Shown here: positions 39,601 through 48,285 of the stretch, piece after piece
Position numbering within the stretch: position 1 is the stretch's first letter
Layout: each line of letters starts with the position of its first letter
Assembly: GCA_037013685.1 (NCBI GenBank)
Contig: CM072906.1
Span: forward strand, 4,377,001 to 4,441,000
From: Acridotheres tristis
Lineage: Eukaryota; Chordata; Aves; Passeriformes; Sturnidae
Reading direction: 5' to 3'
Length of the DNA: 64,000 bases
Position numbers and translations under genes: made by a program
The notes under the pieces: model-generated
Database searches by the model: none
Seen by the model: only the letters and a program-made list of their open reading frames with translations
What the model was told of the DNA's origin: nothing

Positions 39601-42600
39601 GAAATATTCCCACTTGGCTCTGTTTGAAGCATACATTGTCTGATCAATTTAATTTGCCAGGCAGATTTCTGCACTCAGCCAACCTGGTTTAGATCCCAGG
39701 ATATGGAAGGGGGGAAATTAGGGCAATGTTAGACACTCTCCCACATACCCACACTCCAGACCTGTCAAGCTCCTATCAGCTAATTCAAAGAACGAAAATC
39801 TGGAAATAGGAATGGAAATTAAGTGAAAAATATACTTGTAGTGAGGATAAAAACAAGGATAGAATGCCACCACAGGCATGGAAAAAAGAAGTTAATAAGC
39901 GGAATGTTTAATGAATGTAGAAATATTGATTTTGGAATAAACAGATTCCCTCCTCCTCCTACACATGAAATAAGTGTTATTTTGAGCAGTAATGGGCAAT
40001 CTTCCACATAACGTGAGGTGCCTGGAGGAGGCTTTCAACACTTCCAGATCGAATGGAAATATTCAGAACAATCCTACATATTTACATGTATTTGTTCCCT
40101 GAGGTGAAGGGGCAGCAGCTGTACCCCAGGGGAGAGCACTGCCAGCTGTGGGGGCTCTGACTGCAGGGCTGGGGGCTCGGATGGGGCAGTGGGGCTGGCT
40201 CTGCTGGGCTCCTGGAGCTGCTCCTTCTGGACACAAACCAGGCTTTGCCTCCTCATGGTCTGTCCTGCTGTGGCCAAACACAGCATCCATGCTCAGCCTG
40301 ATAAATATTCCCCGTGCCAGCAAAACATCTGCATTTTTTCAGCTATCACCACAACCACGGACCAGTGAGGTCCAGCTCTTTTAAATGCCAAACACTGGCA
40401 ATTCCTCCATTATTCCTCAGTTTATTGGGTTCTCTGGGCTGTAAGGCTTCAAACAAGGGCTATAGTTGTAAGGGAGGATCAGATAAATGTGAAAGCTGCA
40501 GCTCAATTATCTATTAGAAACAGACCAGCAAATCAAAAGCCACCCAAACAGTTCTGTACATTAGTGAAGTTATTTCCAAGGCAAAGAAGATTAGGTGACA
40601 ATTATGGTAATGTTTTGGGTTTGGAGGGATCTTAAAAATAATTTACTTCCAGCCTAGAAGAAGTACTAGAAAAACTCATCCTAATATATTTATTTACTGT
40701 TACTCTCTGGTTTGTTGTCTCCAGGGTTGACAGAGGAGATCAGTGCCCATGATGCTCAATCAATTTTTAATTTTTTCTGCTGAAGTCTGGATATGGCTCC
40801 TATTTGTGACCTGCTCATAAATAGGAGGGGGCTGAGACCACCAATACATTTCACAGGGGGCCATGAACAGCTGCCAGCTGGGGCTGGTTTCCATCACCAG
40901 GTTCAAGCTAAATCTTGTAGCATCCAACACGGCATCTTGGATTACCATTCCCAGTACTGGAATGCAGCTTACCTGCCCTAAAAAGCCAGGAAATTCGTAA
41001 CTACAGAGAACTGCACCCCAATTTTGCAGTAGCTGTGGGCAGGGAGGTGCTATGAGGAGGAAGGCTGACAGAGAAGTAGGTGGAGCAGGAACAGAACAGA
41101 GTTCATTGTCTTTCTGGTGGGTAACCTGAATTAAAAGACAGCTCTAAGAGAACAGAAATAGGTCTGTGTTACAGAAAAGAATAACTCTGAGAATAGAATA
41201 GTTCTGTAATGCTGTCTGACAATTCCAAACACTCCAGAATTTTTTAATGAACACAATCAGGATTCTGACTCTGAAAGAATGGCATATTAAAAGGAACATC
41301 ACAGAACTGAGCAAACAGATGGCTCCTAAGATGTCAAGGATTTAGTAGGTGACCCACAGAGGGGAAAGTGGGTGACTGACACATCACTTCTGCCTGCCTT
41401 GATTTCCCCACTCTTGAAACCAAAGTGTGCCAGGCTGCACTTTGCAAAGACAGAGCAGCTCTCATTGCAACATGTGCTGTGAGCCTGACATACAAAACGT
41501 GCCAGATGAGAAACTGAAGAGCTGAGGGTCCCCTGGGCTCGGATTCCGAGGCCTCAATAGCACAGCAGTGGGAAGAATGTTGCAACAACTGAACAAGCCT
41601 ATTAATATTCCTGCCTGAGTGTATTAATCATCCCATTGTGAAGAAAACAACACTTCACTTTAGAGGAGAAACCACAGGCTTGTCGTGTATCACTCATTTA
41701 TCTTAGCAGTGTTAGCACTCTTTCAATTAGCCTGGATTTTAAAGGGTCTTTTTTTGCTGTTGTTTTGTGTGGTTGGTTTTGGTTTGTTTTAGAGGCTTTA
41801 AATGAAGAAATGGAGCCGTACCAAAATCTGCTCCCGAGGAAACTCTGTTGTACCAGATATTTTCTTTGAGTTGAGTTTCCCTCACTGAGGTTCTTTATAT
41901 TTCTCCTTTCTGGCAGTGCCAGGGAGCCCAAAAGGACCAGGGTGTGCAGGGACACAGGCAGGCAATGAGTGTATGTGGCCTTTGTCTCTCTGGATGTAAG
42001 AATAGGGATCCATTTTTTTATATGCTGCAAAGCTGGGGAGGGATGTTCAAGTGAATCAGAGGGTAATTTGATTTCAGAGTGACTTAGAAGAAAAGGAGGT
42101 AGGGAATCAGTTTCTGTCTCTACATACAAAGGAGGAAGGAGATGAAAATATCTTGTTCTTACCTCAGAACATGAGGCATTGTTTGCCCTGATAAATTCAT
42201 AAAGAGGTGATGCTAGAGCAGATCCATGACACTGGATTGTTGCAGAGCTTCATCATCTCCACCAATTAGTGCATTTTGCAGATAACCCAGAAAAATGTGG
42301 AAAACCAGGCAAGTTGCTGGAGGGTGAGCAAGGCCCCTCAGAGGCTGCTCAGGGGACACTTGTACCCCTCAGTGAGTAGGAAATAACCAACCTCCACTTG
42401 GCATTTCCTGCAGCACAGGAACATCTCCACAGACAGTCAGGAGAGATGGGCAGCACTGCCACAAGCCACAGCTTTGGTTTGGTGTGATTTGGTTTGGTGT
42501 GATTTGGTGTGGTTTGGTGTGATTTGGGGAGGTCACTTCCTTGTTTAGTCCACAGTGCTCTAAGCCCCTCAGAAAATACTCTTAGTAATTAATGATGACA

Positions 42601-45600
42601 CAGTGTGATGTTCCTGACAGCAAAGTCAAAAACACAAGCAGAAACACTTCCCTACTCAGCCACTTATTGTGTCTTCTTCTAATTTTTCTACCAGAGACTC
42701 CTCAGTGGATAAGCAGGGAGAGAGCCCTGCAGGGACAATCAGCAGTGGACACTCTTCAGAGCCTGATTCTGTTGTCTTGTACCCTTAAGTGTTTATTCAG
42801 TCCAGGATAACGTAGACATAAGATACCACCAGGTTTTTATTGTTTCACATTTTGTACTTCCTTCCTCTGCAACTACATCTACAACTAGAGAAAAGACAGA
42901 ATCATCCATCATTTTGCTCAGACTCTGTCCCCTGCTGTGATCCACTGTATGATGTTCACTCTCAGTTACTATTACTTTTTCATCCATCACACTCTTTCCT
43001 TGTTTTTCATCCACTCTGGGACCTCTGTGCTGACGTCTCCTGTCTTCAAATTTTTGTTATCATCAAATACAGCTTCTGAATCAGAAGTTACATCTCAGAC
43101 CTGGACAAGGGATTGCTGCAGCATGGGACAGGATATTTGTTGATTTTTGTCTCCCAGGTTAGTCTGCTGAGATAATTTACCCTGCATCTGCACCGAACAT
43201 CCCAGCTATGGACAAACCACTGTTATTTGGAATGGTTTAGGTCCTTTCCATGGCAGGTGAGCAGCACAAGGCCAACCCAAGTGTGTGCCTTTGAGTCTAG
43301 AGGAGCAAGCAACACAAACTGCTCTAAGGGCACAATTTGCATTTCAAACAGGCAGCAGCCTCAGATCATTCAAATAAACCACGTTATCAGAACTGAGAAA
43401 CAGAAGACCTTTTTATTACCTGCTCTGCAGTCACAAACAGACCCCTCCCTTCCCATCCTCGCTCCATTTTGTGTGTAGTCCCAGCCTGCACACACCCACA
43501 CAGACACACCTTTGATCCCTGCTAGATACAGAAATCTGTTGGCCTGCAGCCTCCCTGCTTCACACCCCGGACACTGAAGCGTTCTCCTCCTCCCCACAGA
43601 AACCCTCCCCAGTCACAGCCTCCTGCTCCTCCTGCAGGGAAGGGTTCTATCCTCCAGGGAAGGGTTCTATCTATTCCTCCTGCAGAGGGAAGGTGTTCTA
43701 TCCTCAGACTCATCCTGGAGCAGCAGAGAACCTCCCCAGCCTGTCCAGCCACAGCCTCCTCTGCCTCGGGGACACCAAATCCCACAGGTGCCCCCAAATC
43801 CAACAGGTGACCCCAAATCCAACAGCTGCCTTTTCCAACCCAGCAAATCTTCTCCTTCATGTGGACAGATGAGCAGTCCCTGTCTGCACACATGGCTGTC
43901 ATGGGCACACGGACACATGGACACACAGAGGGACACAAACATGGACACAGGGACACACACACATGGACACACACACGGATACACACACACACACAGACAA
44001 CACACATGGATACACACATGGACACACACACACGGACACAAACATGGACACACACACAGATACACACATGGACAGACACACACATGGACACAAACATGGA
44101 CACACAGACACACACACGGATACAAATATGGATGCAAACATGGATAGACACTCACATGGACACACACACACACATGGACACACACATGGACATACACACA
44201 CATGGACACACACATGGACACACACATGGACACACACATGGACACACACACATGGATACACACACAGATACACACATGGATACAAACATGGATACACACA
44301 TGGACACACACACACATGGACACACACACGGAGACACACAGATACACACATGGACAGACACACACATGGATACACACACACATGGATACAAACATGGATA
44401 CACACATGGACACAAACATGGACACACAGACACACACACGGATACAAATATGGATGCAAACATGGACAGACACTCACATGGACACACACACACACACATG
44501 GACACACACACACATGGACACACACATGGACACACACACGGACACACACACATGGACACACACACACACATGGACACACACACATGGACACACACACAGA
44601 CACACACACACACACATGGACACACACACACAGACACACAGACAGACACACAGACACACAGGGCTGTCACACACACACTCCCCTAGCAGTGCCACAGGCA
44701 GCCCCATTTCAGCTGGTGGGGTCAGTGAGCGTGGCTGTGCTGTGGTCAGTGCTGTGTCAGTCCAGGTGGCACATTCCAGCCTGCAGAGCACATCTGATCA
44801 CAATGCAGGCTATTTTTGGGCACGCCGTTCCCCTCAGCATGCAGAAATGTGCTGTGCTCTGCCACTCGAACGGAACAAACACGGGAATGTTTGGGGAATA
44901 AGAAAAAGGCTTCCCTCTCCTTCCTTGTGCCTCTCTCTGCCCTTTTTCTCCCCATCTCACAGAGCATGTGGGGAGACATCACAGACCCAATTGTCTGAGA
45001 TTCCCTGGAATAAACGGAGAGCCGTAGACGGTTCTCAGAACTCCATTCCACAGCACTTGTGTGGTCTGCTCTTGTTAGAAAAATTATCTCCCTGAACCCT
45101 GCCTCTCTCACTGTCATCAGCCCTGGATGTCAGAGCCTAGTAGCACTGGCTGACTTGTAATTATTTTTTACTATGCTGCTTTGTCTGCACTAATCCTTTG
45201 AAAGTAGCTTTACTGCACATCTGAAATATTATGATGCTATAAAACCTCTGTAATATTTATAAATCCCTTAAGACATCATAAAGAGAGAAAAAAACCTCCC
45301 CACAGAGTTCATCTAGCATAATTACATATACATTTCCCTCTGATTAATAAAAAATGATCACTTCCTTATGTAAAGATATTCTTCAGCTTTCTTTCATTAA
45401 GGCTATTTTTTTCTTTCCATTTTAAATCTGTTTCATGTGTCCCTGTATAGTAAGGTACCTCAGAAGAGATTTTCCCAAAACAAAAGGCACAATGAAAAGA
45501 ACCACCACAGAGCATCGTCAGTTGAGCTGGGAGCGAGGAGACAGACAAGTCTCTCACTATATTTTCACATCTCCTAACTTAAGCATTTCATCACAGAACG

Positions 45601-46744
45601 TCCTGGAATATCTTCAAACATCAATGAGTGTTGGTGTGTCATTGAACTAAGTAGGCAGGGAAAAAACTGCTAAGTGAAATCTTGGGGGCAAAAAAAGGGG
45701 AAAAAGAAAAGCTAAAACCCAGCACTTGTTCCCCATCCCACAAAAGGGCTGGCTTAGACTTTACTGAAGCTGATTAAAGGGAAATCTGTAAATCCACACC
45801 TGAAGAGGGAAAATCTGCACAAGGCACTGGTTCCTTCTGAAACACTGGTGAGGAACATGATTAGTGTGAAACCACTGACACTGGGCTGGCACTAGCTGAA
45901 ACTGGAAGCTGTTTTGTGCACGGATTTTAGAAATGCCATTGAATGTGGTTTTGCCCTGCTCAGAACAGCACGTGGATCACATTCATCTCCTGCTTAAATA
46001 GGATCAAGTTTGAACTAAGCTTTGAGAAAGCTTTTCATATACAACTCCCTTTCTGGTGTTCTCCACAATCAAATATTCCATAGCCCCGGGGAGCCACTGG
46101 GCAGCATTGCTTTTAGACAGCCTCAAAAGGACTTGCAAAAAGGAGTAAAATAAACAAAGACAAAATCACCTGCTCATTTTTTTCCTAATATTGTTCTGGT
46201 CATTCTTCTGAATTTGTAGGAAACAAAGATCTGCCCAATCTGCCCATGGCATGAGTTCTTTGCTCCTTGGAATTGCATCAAGTGAGGTGCCTGGTGGAGT
46301 CCCAGAGCTAAAAGCCAACAGTGAGCAGGGCAAAGACAAGACACAGAAATTTCTGCAGTGGCTTCCTACTTCTCCCCACAGTCACAAGAGCAACACAGTC
46401 CCAGTTCCAGAGCAATCCCTTTCCCTCAGTCCCCATCACACCACAGCAGACATTAATTCTATCTCACACCAGCCGTGCCAGGTGTGTGAATGTGGGACAG
46501 AGCTGCACAAGCTCTTCCTTTCTGCATATTCCTCTACCTTCTCTGCCTTCTTCATCTGTTAAATACTTGCAGAGGAGTTCTTGGGAGTTCCCAGCTCACT
46601 CTCTGGGGTATATCTGCATTCTGGATGTGATACTAAGATGAGATTTCATGGGATGCTGTGGGATTGTTCCTGCTCTGTTTGAATCATGAGAGTCAGAAAG
46701 AAACACAGAGATAAACAGACATGGGGAAGGATAAAACCTACCAT
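24599..46744 (-). CDS. MYL10: Myosin regulatory light chain 10 (complete, 7 coding exons)
   Basis: This EF-hand protein wraps the IQ motif of a myosin heavy-chain neck and tunes motor output in the sarcomere or cytoskeleton. Coding segments on the minus strand are 46742-46744, 38159-38245, 35412-35487, 33924-34028, 30414-30492, 25441-25489 and 24599-24697. They join in frame to 165 residues; MYL2-type chains are about 166. Residues 2-9 are a basic tail (APKKAKKK), Ser14 in GGSNVFSMF is the expected MLCK phosphosite, and an intact EF-hand loop lies at 36-47 ([12 protein letters not shown]). The C-terminus is [14 protein letters not shown] chose MYL10 over MYL2 and MYLPF from memory of human MYL10, on features such as [36 protein letters not shown] and the [13 protein letters not shown] end. 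MYL2 is the nearest alternative. No frameshift or early stop is seen. Human MYL10 carries an Alu-derived coding insert after QEFKE, which is absent here. Confidence 0.93.
24698..25440 (-). other. MYL10: MYL10 intron 6
   Basis: A 743-bp GT-AG intron between exons 6 and 7. Open frames here overlap the exon edges and are read-through only. No repeat was recognised. Confidence 0.9.
25441..25489 (-). CDS. MYL10: MYL10 exon 6 (residues 117-133)
   Basis: The 49 nt complete Tyr117 and encode [16 protein letters not shown]. The acceptor is TTTATTTGAACAG and the donor is GAAGAG|GTAAGG. The unusual 49-nt length equals that of the homologous MYL2 exon as I recall it, which supports both borders. Confidence 0.95.
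25490..30413 (-). other. MYL10: MYL10 intron 5
   Basis: A 4.9-kb GT-AG intron. It is AT-rich, especially from 28.4 to 30.2 kb where TTAATT-type homeodomain-core motifs are frequent. Around 28.05-28.12 kb CTGGCCCAAATCT occurs twice. No coding or RNA gene was recognised. Confidence 0.85.
30414..30492 (-). CDS. MYL10: MYL10 exon 5 (residues 91-117)
   Basis: The 79 nt encode [20 protein letters not shown] then RIKAD and two bases of Tyr117. This is the third EF-hand-like unit. Its loop ([12 protein letters not shown]) lacks acidic residues at several ligand positions, as is normal in regulatory light chains. The acceptor is CATTAATTTTAG and the donor is TA|GTAAGT. Confidence 0.95.
31062..31311 (+). 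repeat. Ancient MIR-like SINE, near full length
   Basis: The head GATGGTTTAGAGAGCTAGAC, the core around CTCATTTTCCAGCAGTAAAA, and the tail ATCTTGGCTGGGGCTTCTGA then CTGTAATACTGCAG occur in the order of amniote MIR-type SINEs. About 250 bp are retained, antisense to MYL10 within intron 4. Confidence 0.72.
33730..33885 (+). repeat. Ancient MIR-like SINE fragment next to exon 4
   Basis: CTCTGTCTGCAAAACTGGAG followed by CATTGTTCTGTGGAGACA and AATTTGCAAGGTCTGAGATA fits the MIR core and tail. It lies just inside intron 4, ending about 40 bp past the exon 4 donor. Confidence 0.55.
33924..34028 (-). CDS. MYL10: MYL10 exon 4 (residues 56-91)
   Basis: The 105 nt encode [19 protein letters not shown] then [16 protein letters not shown], the linker and degenerate second EF-hand. 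The acceptor is CTCTGCTGCAG and the donor is AAAG|GTAAGT. The [15 protein letters not shown] stretch points to MYL10 rather than MYLPF. Confidence 0.96.
34029..35411 (-). other. MYL10: MYL10 intron 3
   Basis: A 1.4-kb GT-AG intron with a poly-T tract near 34308-34319. No repeat family or other gene was recognised in the rest. Confidence 0.88.
35412..35487 (-). CDS. MYL10: MYL10 exon 3 (residues 31-56, EF-hand 1)
   Basis: The 76 nt encode [20 protein letters not shown] followed by TFAAL and the first base of Gly56. Loop positions 1, 3, 5, 9 and 12 are D36, N38, D40, D44 and D47, so the single divalent-cation site of regulatory light chains looks functional. The acceptor is CTCCTTCCCACAG and the donor is CTAG|GTAAAC. 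Confidence 0.96.
37765..37860. repeat. Ancient palindromic amniote repeat, copy A
   Basis: Arms ACTTGAGCAC (37779-37788) and GTGCTCAAGT (37831-37840) are perfect inverted repeats. They are followed by a CCTGAATCAGGAC end typical of an old palindromic repeat seen in many amniote genomes (CCTGATTCAGCAAAGCACTT type). Confidence 0.65.
37943..37998. repeat. GAAA/GAAT-rich simple repeat
   Basis: Purine-rich tract of GTGA, GGAA, GAAA and GAAC units grading into CAAACACA. Confidence 0.75.
38159..38245 (-). CDS. MYL10: MYL10 exon 2 (residues 2-30)
   Basis: The 87 nt encode the basic N-terminus and the phosphorylation region, [29 protein letters not shown]. The acceptor reads TTTGTATTACAG followed by GCTCCC, and the phase is 0 at both ends. 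The donor is GAG|GTTGGT, where +3 T is unusual although +5 G is kept. Length and phase match the orthologous MYL2-type exon as I recall it. Confidence 0.95.
42474..42527 (+). repeat. GTGTGATTTGGTTTG short tandem tract
   Basis: Interleaved TTTGGTTTGG and TGTGATTTGG units form about four copies of an irregular 10-15-bp repeat. Confidence 0.8.
43633..43702 (+). repeat. About 20-bp imperfect tandem (AGGGAAGGGTTCTATCCTCC)
   Basis: Three copies around GGGAAGGGTTCTAT, the third with small insertions. Confidence 0.75.
43773..43830 (+). repeat. 19-bp tandem (CCCCAAATCCAACAGGTGA), three copies
   Basis: Three adjoining units differing at two or three positions, just before the large CA minisatellite. 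Confidence 0.8.
43903..44662. repeat. CA-rich minisatellite with higher-order structure
   Basis: About 760 bp built from units of the CATGGACACACA type (mostly 12-16 bp), with GGATACACAC and GGACAGACAC variants. A distinctive block (CGGATACAAATATGGATGCA) occurs near 44118 and again about 322 bp later, showing duplication of a multi-unit block. Neighbouring landmarks recur at about 282 bp, so roughly 40 bp were inserted in one copy. On the MYL10 sense strand the array reads TGTGTGTCCATG. Long open frames here exist only because the repeat lacks stop codons. Confidence 0.97.
46742..46744 (-). CDS. MYL10: MYL10 coding exon 1: start codon only
   Basis: The coding part of this exon is just ATG in a good initiation context (AGCAGCACCATGG). 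It is followed at once by donor GTAGGT, reading the minus strand through 46741-46736. In MYL2-type genes the first coding exon likewise holds only the initiator Met, so exon 2 beginning with APKK fits exactly. The short 5'UTR lies at 46745 to about 46790. The assignment rests on the coincidence of ATG-donor, Kozak context and a TATA box about 70 bases upstream. Another ATG-donor at 55274 lacks a promoter. Confidence 0.82.
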
Positions 46745-46790
46745 GGTGCTGCTGCTCTTTCCACCCCTTCTCTGCCAACCAGTCAGCCAG
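46745..46790 (-). other. MYL10: MYL10 5' untranslated region (predicted)
   Basis: About 45 bases lie between the predicted start site and ATG, with a purine-rich GAGCAGCAGCAGC-type run before the start codon. No upstream ATG is seen in it. The exact 5' end is inferred from TATA spacing. Confidence 0.6.
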
Positions 46791-46925
46791 CAAACAAAAT
46801 GCCAATTGTCTCTTTATATAGTGTCACCAAGGAATAAAAATATGCCTGCTCCAAGTTTAGACAATAGATGTAAGGTTGGAAAAGTGCAGTAATTGGATCT
46901 CAATACCATTCCAAGCATCTGTTCC
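46785..46925 (-). promoter_or_regulatory. MYL10: MYL10 core and proximal promoter
   Basis: A TATA box (TATATAAA) reads on the minus strand at 46813-46820, about 70 bases before the start codon, which predicts a transcription start near 46785-46792. Upstream lie a MEF2-like A/T element at 46834-46843 (near match only), a CCAAT box at 46892-46896, a TEAD/MCAT motif CATTCCA at 46907-46913 and an E-box CATCTG at 46916-46921. An MCAT beside an E-box, plus MEF2 and TATA, is typical of striated-muscle promoters. Muscle activity is inference from motifs alone. Confidence 0.75.
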
Positions 46926-47837
46926 ATGCACAGCTTTTGCTTTCACAGAAATAATGCAGCAGATAAGTAGGGGAGGCAGTTGGGATACAATTGTACAGCA
47001 CTCACAGCAAGCTAGAGCTGAAGGGCTTTTCCCATGTACTGCTAAATAATGAACACAGGGCATGCACTGGAAGATTTTAAGTGGACATGGCACCCTCAAA
47101 AAGCAGGAAGGGAAACACAATCCTTGAGAAAACGCTGGGGAAACCAGCAATAAATCCTGGCCACTTCAGCAGCCCCAGAGCCTGGTGCAGGCATTCAGAG
47201 CTCCAGCAAAATGTCTGAGGCTCTGCAGAGCTGCATCTGTACCTGGAGGGTGGAAAAGCACCACTCTGCAGGTGGCAATAAAGTGACTCAGAACTGGTCT
47301 CTTTTCGCTGAATCTATCAACATGCCTGAAGTCTGGGGCCATATCCCAAGATACTGCAAAGTGGATGGACTTCAAAGCATGGAAAAGGAGATGTGTGGTA
47401 ATGAATATGGCAGGGGAGAGGGAGGAAACAGGAGGCAGCGTAGGAGCCACAGGGCTGTGTCTCCCAGGGAATGCTCACGGACATTAACACACATTCCATC
47501 CCTTTGGAATTACTGCAATGGGCCAAAACATTAACCAGTATGAAATTGCATCATTCCACTGGCATGAAATCATGGTTCCTAAAGGTCTGATCTGTGTCTC
47601 TCAGAGTATCTATACAGGAACACCAGAGCATTCAATTCAGCACAAACAGGAGGTTTTTCAGGAACCTGCACCTGAAATTCTTCTGTCTATCAGTCACCCC
47701 AGCCTTGAGTCACAGCAGTGCTTAACCAATTGACTGAACTTTGAGACAGATGTGCATTTAAGTTTCTGGTTGAACAAGGACCTTGTTCTTCCTCCAGGTT
47801 CCAGTCCCTCGAAGTGCTGTCATCTCTAATCTTAGAT
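46926..47837. other. MYL10 upstream flank, nothing recognised
   Basis: A GATA-type motif (GCAGATAAGT) lies at about 46.96 kb, still near the promoter. No exon was identified. Confidence 0.45.
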
Positions 47838-47931
47838 CTGACTGCGTGCTCTTCAGGTCAAGGACTGCTTTAGCTGTTGTGGGGCACCTCAAACACCTAC
47901 AGGGATAATTAAGTAATAAATAGGCATAATA
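47838..47931 (+). repeat. MIR-like SINE tail fragment
   Basis: GACTGCGTGCTCTTCAGGTC followed by AAGGACTGCTTTAGCTGTTG and a TAATAAATAG end matches the tail of amniote MIR-type SINEs, the same tail family as the 31.2-kb copy. Confidence 0.6.
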
Positions 47932-48182
47932 CAGCTCATCTGGCTTTAGTGAAATTGCCGTGGATGCACGTTGGAAGTTAGCCTGGTGTTCATCGTTCTG
48001 ACTTAGTGACATTATTCCAATTCCCAGTGTAATAGAGCATGAAAATAAATCCCTCAGTCCCTCTGTCTGCAAGTACCTGCTGGAGAGCAGCCCCAGGTTT
48101 GTGTCCTAGGCTGGGTCTGGAAACCTGAAAAACTCAGAGTGAGGTTTCTGAGGGAAATCCTACACAATTCCCAAGGTTCATT

Positions 48183-48206
48183 GTGATCATGATGTATCAT
48201 GATCAC
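48183..48206. repeat. Perfect 10-bp inverted repeat, 4-bp loop
   Basis: GTGATCATGA and TCATGATCAC flank TGTA, giving a strong small hairpin. It directly precedes the palindromic repeat copy B. Confidence 0.9.
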
Positions 48207-48208
48207 TG

Positions 48209-48285
48209 GGTCAGATCCTGATTCATCAAAGCTGTTAAGCATCCACTTAACTTTTAGGGAGGAATAGTCCCACTGAAATCCACAG
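48209..48285. repeat. Ancient palindromic amniote repeat, copy B
   Basis: ATCCTGATTCATCAAAGCTG, then TTAAGCATCCACTTAACTTT and AGTCCCACTGAAATCC, follow the order of the old palindromic amniote repeat also seen in MYL10 intron 2. Confidence 0.65.

Larger units (their letters stand above)
38246..46741 (-). other. MYL10: MYL10 intron 1
   Basis: An 8.5-kb GT-AG intron separating the start codon from the body of the protein. It holds a GTGTGATTTGG-type short tandem tract (42.47-42.53 kb), small 19-20-bp tandem runs at 43.63-43.83 kb and the large CA-rich minisatellite at 43.90-44.66 kb. No coding exon was recognised in it. Confidence 0.78.

Noticed and set aside
43859..45095. Long open frames of 250-312 codons on both strands (Thr-His-Gly and Cys-Val-rich)
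   Set aside because: They are created by a CA-rich tandem repeat that lacks stop codons in several frames. Composition follows the repeat unit, and they sit inside MYL10 intron 1 with no splice or promoter support.
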